A stretch of 64,000 nucleotides of DNA. Source: DATFDN01 sp963767645 (lineage in GTDB: Bacteria; Pseudomonadota; Alphaproteobacteria; Acetobacterales; Acetobacteraceae). Within the stretch, counting starts at the first letter, position 1, and each line of letters begins with the position of its first letter. The notes under the pieces are model-generated. The model was not told where the DNA came from. It worked only from the letters and a program-made list of their open reading frames with translations, and did no database searches. The stretch lies in assembly GCA_963767645.1 (NCBI GenBank), contig CAVYEW010000010.1:62001-126000 (forward strand), in the 5' to 3' direction. Below, in pieces: positions 34,653 to 43,414 of this stretch. The position numbers were made by a program, and so were the translations under genes.

Positions 34653-35761
34653 CAGGCCTTCTCCATCGGTTGCGCGGTGCCAAGGCGCGCAAGGATCGCC
34701 AGCAATTCGTCCACGCGGTGCGCGCAGGTGTGGCGCGCGGCGATCGTGGCGAGGCCATTCGCGGCCAGTGCCCGGCGCAGCCCGGCATCGGCGGCGAGGG
34801 CGCGCATATGCACGCGCATCCGCTCGGGGGTCTCGGCAACGACGAAGTCGCGTCCCGACGCGAACAGCGCCTCGGAGTCCCGCCAGGGCGCCGAGATCAG
34901 GGGAATGCCGCAGGCCAGCGCTTCAAAGACGCGGATCGTCGGAATGCCGGGCAGGTGGGTCACGTAGAAGCGGCGCGGGACATGCACGGTCATGAGATGG
35001 CGCGCGAACACGGCGGGCGCCTCGGCATTCGGCAGCCAGCCGCGATACCGCGCGCCTGCTGCCGCCAGTGCCGCGAGCGCATGGGCGGGATAGCGGACGC
35101 CGTAGATGTCGAGCTTCAGGCCCGTCGCGCGCGCAGGCTCCAGCAGGAAGTCGTGCAGTTCCTGGCTGCGCTCCTCGTCGCCCCAGTTGCCGATCCAGAC
35201 CAGGCCGGCGCGCGGCGGCTCCACGGCGGGCGGACGGAACAGGCGCGTGTCGGCGGCCTCGTGCCAGATGAAGGCCCGCGCGCCCCAGCCGTGGCCGCGA
35301 TAGACCCGCGCCAGCGCCTCGCCGAACGCCAGCACGCCGTCATAGCCCGAGAGATCGAAGGCGTTGATCGCGGCGGGGTCGCTGACCGCGCGGTGATGCG
35401 TGTCGTGGAACAGCAGCCGAAAGCGTCCGCCTTGCGCTCGCATGCGTCCGATCGCGGCCACCAAGGCAGGGTCGTTCCATTCGTGCACGATCACCGCATC
35501 CGCGCCGTCGAGCATCGCGTCCAAGTCGGGACCGATGCATCGCGCGACGTGCGCGAGATCGGGGAAGTCGGCGGCGAAGCGGCCGAGGGCAGCCTGGCCG
35601 TGATCGCGCAACAGGTTGGCGCGGCTCCAGCCCTCCGCGGGCTCGTAGGCCCGCACGTCGTGGCCGCGCGCGACCAGCTCGCACAGCACGCCGCGCAGGA
35701 AATGGGCGTTCCCGTGGTTCCAGCAGGCGGCGAGCGAGTGGGTGAAATAGACGAACCGCAT
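34652..35761 (-). CDS. CgeB-like glycosyltransferase (first of three)
   Basis: A 369-residue GT-B protein starting MRFVYFTHSLAACWNHGNAH. It contains DAVIVHEWNDPALVAAIG, RLLFHDTHHRAVSD, GLVWIGNWGDEERSQELHDF and PGIPTIRVFEALACGIPLIS, as expected for a CgeB-type transferase. The ATG overlaps the GT4 stop (TGATG); a GTG immediately before is an alternative. It reads into the second CgeB-like gene by the same TGATG overlap, so expression is strictly coupled. Confidence 0.84.
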   Translation of the reverse strand: MRFVYFTHSLAACWNHGNAHFLRGVLCELVARGHDVRAYEPAEGWSRANLLRDHGQAALGRFAADFPDLAHVARCIGPDLDAMLDGADAVIVHEWNDPALVAAIGRMRAQGGRFRLLFHDTHHRAVSDPAAINAFDLSGYDGVLAFGEALARVYRGHGWGARAFIWHEAADTRLFRPPAVEPPRAGLVWIGNWGDEERSQELHDFLLEPARATGLKLDIYGVRYPAHALAALAAAGARYRGWLPNAEAPAVFARHLMTVHVPRRFYVTHLPGIPTIRVFEALACGIPLISAPWRDSEALFASGRDFVVAETPERMRVHMRALAADAGLRRALAANGLATIAARHTCAHRVDELLAILARLGTAQPMEKA

Positions 35762-36852
35762 CACGCCGTCCCGAATGCCGGCGCGCGATGCAGCGCACGG
35801 TGGAGCCGGAACGTCGTCGCCGACATTGCCTCTGCGCTATACTCATCCGCACGGGCGCGCGCGGCATCTCCGAGACCCGAGTTCCGCATCGCAGGTTCGA
35901 GAGCGCGCGCGACGGCGTCCGGATCATCGGGATCGACGAACAGGGCCGCGCCGTCCCACAGCTCGCGGAAGGTCGGGATGTCGGAGAGCACCAACGCGCA
36001 GCCGGAATGCGCGGCCTCCAGCACCGCGAGGCCGAACGGCTCGTAGCGGGATACTGAGACGAAGACACCGGCTCCTGCGTAGGCGCGGGCGAGTGCCGCA
36101 TCGTCGAGGATACCGAGCAAGCGCAGGCTGTGGCACGCGATGGCGGCGCCGTTCGGCCCGACGCATGGGCCGGCGGCGCGGATCTCGAAACCTACCCGCG
36201 CGGCGGCAACATCAAGAATGCGGACGTTCTTGGCCTCGTCCCATAGACGCCCGGCGGTCAGCGCGAAACCGCATCGCTCCGCGACGGTCGGAAGCGGGCG
36301 GCGCCCGTTATGGATTGCATGTATCGGGCGGGCAAGGCCGTAGAACGCCGCGAGGGAGCGCGCGAAGGCACGGCTCGGCGCCACGGCCGCATCCGCCGCG
36401 CGCAAACCGGCGCCGACGAGCGCAGCGCGCCACGCGAGGTCGGGCGGCATCGGGGCCAGGCCGCGAATCGTGCGCCACCACGTCCCGACGCACGAATGCG
36501 CCACCGCCACGACCGGCGCCGGCCAGTCCGCGTTCGGGACCAGCGCGGGAGTATGGAGATGAACGCTGTCGGCCGCCCAGTCAGCGGCGAGAATAGCAAG
36601 CGCCTCCGCGGCACCGGCGACCTGGGCGGGAGTTTCCGCCAGCCAGTCGAGGGCGAGGTCGGTGACATGCAGCGCGCAGAGCCCCCCGGCCTCGGCACGC
36701 TGCGTCGGCGAAGGCGCCGGTCCCAGCGAGACGAGCAGCACCTCCGCGCCGCAAGCGGTCAGTCCCGCGGCAAGCTCCAGGCAGTAGCGCCAGACGCCGC
36801 CGACCGCATCGGTGGTGAGCATGATGCGCGGCGCAGCCATCAGCACCCGCAT
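35761..36852 (-). CDS. Glycosyltransferase family 4
   Basis: A 363-residue GT4 enzyme starting MRVLMAAPRIMLTTDAVGGV with WRYCLELAAGL. The N-terminal domain includes VVAVAHSCVGTWWR, and the C-terminal domain TAGRLWDEAKNVRILDVAAA, VSVSRYEPFGLAVLEAAHSG and LSDIPTFRELW. E...E spacing in the EPFGLAVLE motif is canonical for retaining GT4 transferases. ATG at 36852 overlaps the radical SAM stop by 13 bp; MAAPR at 36840 is a shorter alternative. Confidence 0.88.
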   Translation of the reverse strand: MRVLMAAPRIMLTTDAVGGVWRYCLELAAGLTACGAEVLLVSLGPAPSPTQRAEAGGLCALHVTDLALDWLAETPAQVAGAAEALAILAADWAADSVHLHTPALVPNADWPAPVVAVAHSCVGTWWRTIRGLAPMPPDLAWRAALVGAGLRAADAAVAPSRAFARSLAAFYGLARPIHAIHNGRRPLPTVAERCGFALTAGRLWDEAKNVRILDVAAARVGFEIRAAGPCVGPNGAAIACHSLRLLGILDDAALARAYAGAGVFVSVSRYEPFGLAVLEAAHSGCALVLSDIPTFRELWDGAALFVDPDDPDAVARALEPAMRNSGLGDAARARADEYSAEAMSATTFRLHRALHRAPAFGTA

Positions 36853-38130
36853 GCCGCTTCCAGCGTCGGCAGCGGCAGCGGGCGGGTCTCCTGGATGTCG
36901 CTGAAGGCGTCGAACTGGGCGAGATAGTGCGCATGCGCGCGTTCCCATGCCGCGTCGTCCGGCTCGCCCCACAGCCGGCGATAATCGGGCGAGGCGGGAT
37001 AGGGGAACAGCGGCACGGGATCGTTTGCCCACACGCCGTGGCGCTGCAACCCACGCCGCCACTCGGCGATCCGCGCTGCATCCTCGCCGGCCGACTTGAT
37101 CAGGTTGGCCTGCACGAACGGAACCGTCCGCCGCGCGCGCACCAGCAGCGCGGTCAATTCGTCGGTGTCCAGCCGGCACTTCTTGTCGAGAGCGGCGCGG
37201 CCCTCCGGGGTGAGGCTCTCGAACTCCGGCCTCGATCGACACGCAGCCCGCCACCCCCAGCAGGTCGAGCATGTCGGGCTTCCACAGATCGATGCGCGTC
37301 TGCACCCCAAAGCGGATCGGACGTTCGCGCAGCGCCTCCAGCAGCGGGCGCTGCGGCAGGAAGATCTCGTCGATGAAGTAGAGATACTCGACACCTTGCC
37401 CGATCAGCGCGTCGATCTCGGCGAGCAGTGGCGGCAGCGCGCGGCGCCGGTAGGTGTCGCGGAAATCGAGCTTGGCGCAGAAGGTGCAGGCATAGGGACA
37501 ACCGCGCGAGGCTTCCACCTCCGCGCCGGGTCCCGTCGGCGCCGCGTCGAAGCGGTGGTGGTGGTGGTGATGGCGCGCGATCCAAGCCTCCGGCCAGACA
37601 AGCGGCGCCAGATCGGTGAAGCGCGCAACGCGGGGACCGCCATTCACCCGCACCCCGCCGCCCTCGCGCCAGGCGGCTCCGGCAACGCGCGCGGGTGCGC
37701 CGGCCGCATTGGCAAGATCCGCAACCGCCTCGTCGCACTCGCCGCGCAGCACCACGTCGACATCCAGCTTGCGCAGCACCGTAGCGGGCGTCGTCGAGCC
37801 ATGCGGACCGACAACGACGGTGATGGCACTGCCGCGCAGCCGATCGATCACGTCGCGAGGCACTGCAAGCTCAGGCTGGGCGCAGCGCCAGAACAGGTAG
37901 CTCGGCGCGGTCGTCACCACGATCATGTCGGGCGCGAAGGCAAGCGTCTGTGCCGCGAGTGTTTCCGCGTCGAGGCCGAGCAGATGCCCATCCAGCATCA
38001 GGGTCTCATGCCCGCGCGCCTCCAGATGCAGCGTCGCGCAGGCCAGCTCCAGCGGCAGATGCGGCTCGCGGCAGCCGAAATAGATGCTGTGGTCGAATCG
38101 CCAGGGCGGGTTCAGCAGCGCGACCCTCAT
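36840..38130 (-). CDS. Cobalamin-binding radical SAM protein, frameshifted as read
   Basis: The first 305 or so residues (MRVALLNPPWRFDHSIYFGC, TVVVGPHGSTTPATVLRKLD) include a B12-binding domain and a radical SAM core with the 4Fe-4S cysteines C211, C215 and C218 (SRGCPYACTFC). A natural run of six histidines (H187-H192) precedes it. After VSIEAGV the frame shifts: ignoring one of the two bases at 37222-37223 continues it as VSIEAGV-ESLTPEGRAALDKK, ending PTLEAACGC (about 429 residues). Such enzymes methylate or rearrange unactivated carbons; here probably a sugar or glycan. ATGA overlap couples it to the upstream epimerase. Confidence 0.85.
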
Positions 38131-39152
38131 GCCGGCACCGCGTGGCGTTCGGCGAAGCTGCGCAGCATGCGCGCCACGCCCTCGCGCCAGCCGATCGGCG
38201 CGGCGAGCCCCAGAGCGGCGCGGGCGCGGCGCGAGTCGGCGACGAACCAGCGCTGGTCGTTGGGGCGCCATGGCGCGAAGCGGCGCGGGACGGGACGGCC
38301 GAGTTCCGCCTCGATATGGCGCAGCAGCGCCAGCAGGCTGACCGCGTTCGCCGGACCGCCGCCCAGGTTGAATGCCTGGCCGGAGACCTGGCCGATGCGC
38401 CGCCACGCGGCGATGTAGGCGGCAACCGCGTCGTCGATGAACAGGATGTCGCGGACCTGCCGCCCGTCGCCGTAGATCGTGAGCGGTTCGCCGGCGACGG
38501 CGCGCAGCGCGAAATGCGCAACCCAGCCCTGGTCCTCGGTGCCGAGCTGGCGCGGGCCGTAGATGCAGCTCATGCGCAGCACCGCGGTCGGCAGACTGAA
38601 GCTTTCCGCGTAGTCCAGCACATACTGATCGGCTGCCCCCTTGGAGCATCCGTAGGGCGTGCAGAACTGCAGGCTGCGGCCTTCGTCGATGCCGTAGCGC
38701 GCCAGGCATTGGTCCTCGGCGGCATAGGCGTCGGCGCCGCGGGTGAGCGCCACGTCGTGCAGCCCGCCATAGACCTTGTTGGTGCTGGCGAAGATCAGCG
38801 GGCGGGGATGCCGGCGCAGCGCCTCCAGCAGGGTGACAGTGCCGAGAAGGTTCACCTGCAAATCCGCGATCGGGTCGGCCAGGCTGGTCGTGACCGCGAC
38901 CTGCGCCGCCAGGTGGAAGACCGCGCACGCCTCGCGCGCCGCCTCGCCCACCGCGTCGGCATCGCGCACATCGGCGATCACGGCGGCGATGCGCGCGGGA
39001 TGGCGGGCGCGCAGCCAGGCCAGGTTGCCCTCGGTGCCGGGCCGGGCGAGCGAATCGAGCACGAGCACATGCTCGCCCTCGCCGGCCAGCCGGTCGGCGA
39101 GGGCGCTGCCGATGAAGCCGGCGCCGCCGGTGATGAGGACGGGCGCGGTCAC
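38127..39152 (-). CDS. NAD-dependent epimerase/dehydratase
   Basis: A 341-residue extended SDR from GTG at 39152: VTAPVLITGGAGFIGSALAD, VFHLAAQVAVTTSLADPIAD, FASTNKVYGGLHD, a YGCSKGAADQYV active-site YxxxK and RMSCIYGPRQLGTEDQGWVA. TSLADP and the CDP-glucose-like features recall CDP-paratose/tyvelose epimerases and GDP-mannose-type dehydratases. The exact sugar nucleotide cannot be read. It overlaps both neighbours by 4 bp (GTGA and ATGA). Confidence 0.87.
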   Translation of the reverse strand: MTAPVLITGGAGFIGSALADRLAGEGEHVLVLDSLARPGTEGNLAWLRARHPARIAAVIADVRDADAVGEAAREACAVFHLAAQVAVTTSLADPIADLQVNLLGTVTLLEALRRHPRPLIFASTNKVYGGLHDVALTRGADAYAAEDQCLARYGIDEGRSLQFCTPYGCSKGAADQYVLDYAESFSLPTAVLRMSCIYGPRQLGTEDQGWVAHFALRAVAGEPLTIYGDGRQVRDILFIDDAVAAYIAAWRRIGQVSGQAFNLGGGPANAVSLLALLRHIEAELGRPVPRRFAPWRPNDQRWFVADSRRARAALGLAAPIGWREGVARMLRSFAERHAVPA

Positions 39153-40249
39153 GCCACCAGCCCCCGCTGCTCCAGTTCGCGCCGCGCCTCTGCGACCCGA
39201 TCGACCGCCTGCTGGCGACCGACCCATTCGGCAAGCTCCGGCAAGGTCTCCCGCATGGTCCGGCGCGGCGCGAAACCGAGCTGGTCGCGGGCCAGTCCGA
39301 TATCGGCGAAGCAGTGGCGGATATCGCCGGTGCGCGCCTTGCCGAGGATTTCAGGGGCGAGATGGGGCCGGTCCATCGCCTCGGCGATCTGCTCGCCCAC
39401 CTCGCGGATGCTGACCGGCTGGCCGCTGCCGATGTTGAACACCCCGCCCGCCGCCTCCTCCCGGTCGAGCGCGAGCAGGAAGGCATCAGCGACATCCGCG
39501 ACATGGACGAAATCGCGGCGCTGGGCGCCATCCTCGAAAACCTGCGGCGCGCGGCCGTTCAGCAGGCGGGCGGCGAAGATCGCCAGCACGCCGGTATAAG
39601 GGTTGGAAAGCGCCTGCCCGGGGCCATAGACGTTGAACAGGCGCAGCGCGGCAGCCTGCATGCCGTAGGCCGGGGCGACGGTCAGCACCAGCCGCTCCTG
39701 CACATATTTCGTGATCGCGTACACCGAGGCGAGCGAGGGCCGCTTCCACTCCGGGGTAGGCAGCGGCACCAGGGGCCGCCCAGCCGCATCCACCGGGTCC
39801 CATCCCGCGCCCGTGCCGCGCACCGCATCCTCCACTAGCGCCCCGTCAGCGGCGCGATAGAGACCCTCGCCGTAGATGCTCATGGATGACGCGACCACGA
39901 TCCGGCGGACCGGGTGCTTGCTCAGGGCCTGCAGCAGGACCGCGGTGCCGAGGTCGTTGGCGCCCACGTAGCGGTCGATCTCGTACATGCTCTGGCCCAC
40001 GCCGACCTCTGCGGCCAGATGGACCACCGCATCGACCCCGCGCAGCGCCCGCGTCACTGCGTCGAGGTTGCGCACATTGGCGACCACCAGCTCGACATCG
40101 CGCAGCATTGGGTTGGGCGGCTGGCCGGCGTGGACCTGCTCGATCATGTCGTCGAGCACGCGGAGCTCGGTGCCGCGCGCGAGCAGGGCCGTGCAGAGGT
40201 GGCTGCCAATGAAGCCGGCTCCCCCGGTGATCAGAATGCGCTCGGGCAC
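39149..40249 (-). CDS. NAD-dependent epimerase/dehydratase (first cluster gene)
   Basis: A 366-residue extended SDR from GTG at 40249, preceded by GGGGAG. It has RILITGGAGFIGSHLCTALL, VHLAAEVGVGQSMYEIDRYV, VASSMSIYGEG, the YAITKYVQE active site (YxxxK), RLFNVYGPGQALSNPYTGVL and FVHVADVADAFLLAL. It resembles the dTDP-L-rhamnose 4-epimerase group. As the first gene of the eight-gene glycan operon, it probably supplies a precursor sugar nucleotide. A candidate promoter lies about 50 bp upstream. Confidence 0.87.
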   Translation of the reverse strand: MPERILITGGAGFIGSHLCTALLARGTELRVLDDMIEQVHAGQPPNPMLRDVELVVANVRNLDAVTRALRGVDAVVHLAAEVGVGQSMYEIDRYVGANDLGTAVLLQALSKHPVRRIVVASSMSIYGEGLYRAADGALVEDAVRGTGAGWDPVDAAGRPLVPLPTPEWKRPSLASVYAITKYVQERLVLTVAPAYGMQAAALRLFNVYGPGQALSNPYTGVLAIFAARLLNGRAPQVFEDGAQRRDFVHVADVADAFLLALDREEAAGGVFNIGSGQPVSIREVGEQIAEAMDRPHLAPEILGKARTGDIRHCFADIGLARDQLGFAPRRTMRETLPELAEWVGRQQAVDRVAEARRELEQRGLVA

Positions 40250-40300
40250 GTTGTCTCCCCGGTCGTGATTGCGGGCGCGGTAATCTGTTCTGCGAGCGCC

Positions 40301-40325
40301 AACACGCGATCGGGAAGAATGTTCC
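40301..40325 (-). promoter_or_regulatory. Candidate EcfG-type stress promoter for the glycan cluster
   Basis: On the minus strand GGAAC is followed, after 17 bases, by GTT, close to the alphaproteobacterial general-stress (EcfG) pattern GGAAC-N16/17-CGTT (here TGTT). The distance of about 50 bp to the first cluster gene is reasonable. This is a single match by eye, so it is only suggestive. Confidence 0.3.
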
Positions 40326-40434
40326 TCTCCCGCCGGCACGCGATGGTAACAATCCGGTTAGGTTCAGGAGCGAAGTCCCTGAAACCGGCTCGCTCCGGCA
40401 TCGTTCTTCCCAGGATTACGCGCAGGAGATGCCG

Positions 40435-40620
40435 ATGTCCGCCCATCCGCCACCCGTACCGCCGGAGCAGCGCAGCAACAAGGGGTCTGGCGAGACCGGC
40501 CGGGAAGCCGAGGGCAAGAGCGAGGCCGCGGCCAAGAAGCACCCGATCGACGAGAAGGCCGGCCGTCACGGCGCCGTGAAGCAGAACACGACCAACACCG
40601 GGTATCAGCAAGACCGATGA
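40435..40620 (+). CDS. Small hydrophilic protein upstream of ligD
   Basis: A 61-residue protein starting MSAHPPPVPPEQRSNKG, highly polar and lysine/glutamate-rich, with no hydrophobic core (GREAEGKSEAAAKKHPIDEK). It may be intrinsically disordered. ATG at 40435 is favoured because AGGAG lies six bases before it; the ATG at 40429 touches that site. Its stop overlaps the ligD start (ATGA), so the two are coupled. Function unknown. Confidence 0.65.
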   Translation: MSAHPPPVPPEQRSNKGSGETGREAEGKSEAAAKKHPIDEKAGRHGAVKQNTTNTGYQQDR

Positions 40621-43361
40621 GCGCGGTCTCTGGCCGCGACACCTCGATCCGCACCTATCGGGCGAAGCGCGATTTCACCGTCACCGCCGAGCCGCCGCCC
40701 GCGGACTCGTCCGCCTCCGCTGCGGACGCGCCGATCTTCGTGGTGCAGAAGCACGCCGCGCATCGTGCCGGGCTGCATTGGGATTTCCGGCTGGAGCACG
40801 GCGGCGTGCTGTGGAGCTGGGCGGTGCGCAAAGGTCCATCGCTCGATCCCGTGGACAAGCGCATCGCTGCCCATGTCGAGGACCACCCGCTCGACTATGC
40901 CGGGTTCCAAGGCACGATACCGGATGGCCAGTACGGCGCCGGCACGGTGGAGACATGGGATCGTGGCACCTGGCAGCCGCTTGGCGATCCCGATGCGGGG
41001 ATGCGCAAAGGTGAGCTTACCTTCGTGCTGCACGGAACCCGCCTTTCCGGCCGGTTCCACCTGGTCCGGCTGAAGCCGAAGCCAGGCAGACGGTCGAGCC
41101 AGGACAGCTGGCTGCTGTTCAAGGGGCATGATGAGTTCGAGCGCGCCGGCGTCGACGCGGCCGCCATCGAGGCGTCGACACCTCTGCCGCCTGCCCCGGA
41201 AGCACCAGCCAGAGCCCCGGCGCCGGGGGCGGTGCCAGGCGCATTGCCGTCCAGCCAGGCACCCCAGCTCGCCGCGGTCGCCGATGAGCCGCCGGAAGGC
41301 GAGGACTGGATCAGCGAGATCAAGTTCGATGGGTACAGGCTGTTGATTTTCAAAGATAACGGAGCGGTGCGGGTCGTCACGCGCAACGGCAATGACTGGA
41401 CTGGCCGGCTGCCGGCCGTCGCCGCCGCGGTCGCGTTGCTGCGGGTCGGGTCGGCACTGCTCGACGGCGAGCTGGTGGCACTGCTTCCCGACGGTCTCTC
41501 AAGCTTCCCCGACCTCCAGGCGGCGCTTTCGGCCGGGCAGGACGAACGCCTGTACTATTACGTCTTCGACCTCCTGCATCTGGATGGGTGGGACCTGCGC
41601 GACTGCAGCCTGCTCGACCGCAAGCGGGTCCTGGCCGGGCTGGACGCGTGGCAGGGGATGCTGCGCTACAGCGACCATCATGCGGGCGATACCGGCCCCA
41701 TGCGACGCGAAGCCTGCCGGATCGGCCTGGAGGGCATCATCTGCAAGCGCGGCGATGCGCCCTACCAGCCCGGACGCAGCCATGGCTGGCTGAAGGTCAA
41801 GTGCCGGGGCCGCGAGGAATTCGTGGTGCTCGGCTGGACCCCGCCGGCAGGCAGCCGCACCGGCTTGGGCTCGGTTCATCTCTGCTACTACGATCCGGCA
41901 GGCAATCTTCATTATGCCGGCGGGGCGGGATCGGGATTCTCCCAGGCGGAGCTTCAAAGCGTGCGGGCGGAGCTTGATGCCCGCGCCAGCGATCCGCCCC
42001 GCGGTCTGCTGATAGCGGGCGATCCCATCGAGCGGAGCATACGCTGGGTGCGCCCGGAGCTGGTGGCGGAGGTGCAATACACCGGCTGGTCCGGCGCCGG
42101 ACGGGTCCGCCAGGCGGTCTTCCTCGGATTGCGCGAGGACAAGGAGGCCCGGGAGGTGGTCCGCGATCCGCCCGATCCCGAGGCGAAGCGCACGCCTCGC
42201 ACGCCACGCCGCACCCCTCACCCCGGCCCTCTCCCAGAGGGAGAGGGGGCTGTGGATGCACCGGTGAAGCCAACCACGCCCCCTCTCCCGCCTGCGGGAG
42301 AGGGTCGGGGTGAGGGAAAGCGCCCCCGCATCGTCACCGCGCGCCCCCCCAAGGCGCCTACGGACCAACTGGGCGATGTGGCCCTGACCCATCCCGACCG
42401 GGAACTTTGGCCGGGGATCACCAAGCGCGACCTCGCCGAGTATTGGCGTGCCGTCGCCGAGCACGCCTTGCCCGGCCTCGCGCACCGGCCGCTGGCCATC
42501 GTCCGCTGCCCGGAGGGCATCGACGGGCAGCACTTCTTCCAGAAGCGCGAGCACGGTCACATGCCCGGGCAGATCCGCGCGGGCGAAGCGGCCAAAGCGC
42601 CCTATCTCGCGATCGACGACCTCAATGGCCTCTATGCGCTCACGCAGATCTCGGCCATCGAGTTGCACGCCTGGGGCGCGGCCGAAGCCGATCCGCTGCA
42701 CCCGGACCAGATCGTGATGGATCTCGACCCCGGCGAGGACGTGGAATTCGAAGCGGTCGTGCGCGCCGCGCATGATCTGCGCGAGCGCTTGGCGAGCCTG
42801 GGGCTGGAGAGCTTCCCGCGCACCACGGGCGGCAAGGGGCTGCATGTGGTCGCCCCACTCGTCCCGCGCGTCGGCTGGGACGAGGTCAAGGCGTTCTGCC
42901 ACGCGTTGGCCGAGACGATGAGCCAGGAAGAACCCGACCGGTTCCTGCCCACCTTGAAGAAGATCGACCGGCGCGGCCGCATTCTGATCGACTGGCTGCG
43001 CAACGGCCTCGGCGCCACCGCCATCGCGTCCTTCTGTCCGCGCGCGCGCCCCGGAGCAACGGTAGCCACCCCGCTCGGCTGGAACGAAGTGACACCGAAG
43101 CTCGATCCCGCCGCCTTCACCCTGCGCAGCGTGCCCCAACGCCTCGCGCGGCTGCGCAAGGCCCCTTGGGAGGGTTTCGAGGCTGCCCGCCGGCCGCTTC
43201 CGGAGATACCGCGCCAGCGTGTGCCGGCCGAGCATGCCGTGCCTTCCGACCGCCCGTCCCGGCGGCCCGTGGTGGTGTTCGCTCCCAGCCCCAAACGGGC
43301 GCGGCGCCCCGGCCGCACGCCGGCAGCGAAGCGGCCTCCCGGAGAACACAATCCCGCCTGA
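40617..43361 (+). CDS. ligD: Multidomain ATP-dependent DNA ligase LigD
   Basis: LigD repairs double-strand breaks with Ku in bacterial end joining. The 914-residue protein has the order phosphoesterase (about 35-185; FVVQKHAAHRAGLHWDFRLE), ligase (about 225-525, with nucleotidyl lysine K236 in EIKFDGYR and ELVALLPDGLSSF) and polymerase/primase (about 580-870; DIVMDLDPGED-type VMDLDPGEDVEF, TGGKGLHVVAPL). Between ligase and polymerase, residues about 533-567 are encoded by a dispersed palindromic repeat. No ku gene is in the window. Confidence 0.94.
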   Translation: MSAVSGRDTSIRTYRAKRDFTVTAEPPPADSSASAADAPIFVVQKHAAHRAGLHWDFRLEHGGVLWSWAVRKGPSLDPVDKRIAAHVEDHPLDYAGFQGTIPDGQYGAGTVETWDRGTWQPLGDPDAGMRKGELTFVLHGTRLSGRFHLVRLKPKPGRRSSQDSWLLFKGHDEFERAGVDAAAIEASTPLPPAPEAPARAPAPGAVPGALPSSQAPQLAAVADEPPEGEDWISEIKFDGYRLLIFKDNGAVRVVTRNGNDWTGRLPAVAAAVALLRVGSALLDGELVALLPDGLSSFPDLQAALSAGQDERLYYYVFDLLHLDGWDLRDCSLLDRKRVLAGLDAWQGMLRYSDHHAGDTGPMRREACRIGLEGIICKRGDAPYQPGRSHGWLKVKCRGREEFVVLGWTPPAGSRTGLGSVHLCYYDPAGNLHYAGGAGSGFSQAELQSVRAELDARASDPPRGLLIAGDPIERSIRWVRPELVAEVQYTGWSGAGRVRQAVFLGLREDKEAREVVRDPPDPEAKRTPRTPRRTPHPGPLPEGEGAVDAPVKPTTPPLPPAGEGRGEGKRPRIVTARPPKAPTDQLGDVALTHPDRELWPGITKRDLAEYWRAVAEHALPGLAHRPLAIVRCPEGIDGQHFFQKREHGHMPGQIRAGEAAKAPYLAIDDLNGLYALTQISAIELHAWGAAEADPLHPDQIVMDLDPGEDVEFEAVVRAAHDLRERLASLGLESFPRTTGGKGLHVVAPLVPRVGWDEVKAFCHALAETMSQEEPDRFLPTLKKIDRRGRILIDWLRNGLGATAIASFCPRARPGATVATPLGWNEVTPKLDPAAFTLRSVPQRLARLRKAPWEGFEAARRPLPEIPRQRVPAEHAVPSDRPSRRPVVVFAPSPKRARRPGRTPAAKRPPGEHNPA
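42215..42316. repeat. Dispersed GC-rich palindromic repeat, copy A, inside ligD
   Basis: Ends CCCTCACCCC...GGGGTGAGGG, each half itself a hairpin (CCCTCTCCC/GGGAGAGGG). The length, 102 bp, is a multiple of three and it is translated in frame as the LigD linker (GPLPEGEGA ... PPLPPAGEGRGEG). Related copies are at 46041-46122, 51194-51276 and 56243-56349. Confidence 0.88.
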
Positions 43362-43414
43362 ACCCCGCCGCCGTCCCCCCGTTGATAGAAGATACCAACA
43401 ACCGGAGACCGCGT

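Noticed and set aside
37555..37572. Hexahistidine codons as an engineered tag
   Set aside because: The run is internal to a natural gene and flanked by family-like sequence, not at a terminus.
35761..39531. A 1256-residue open frame on the minus strand
   Set aside because: It merges the GT4, radical SAM and epimerase regions by crossing a frameshift and overlapping gene ends; the separate genes have clear starts and stops.
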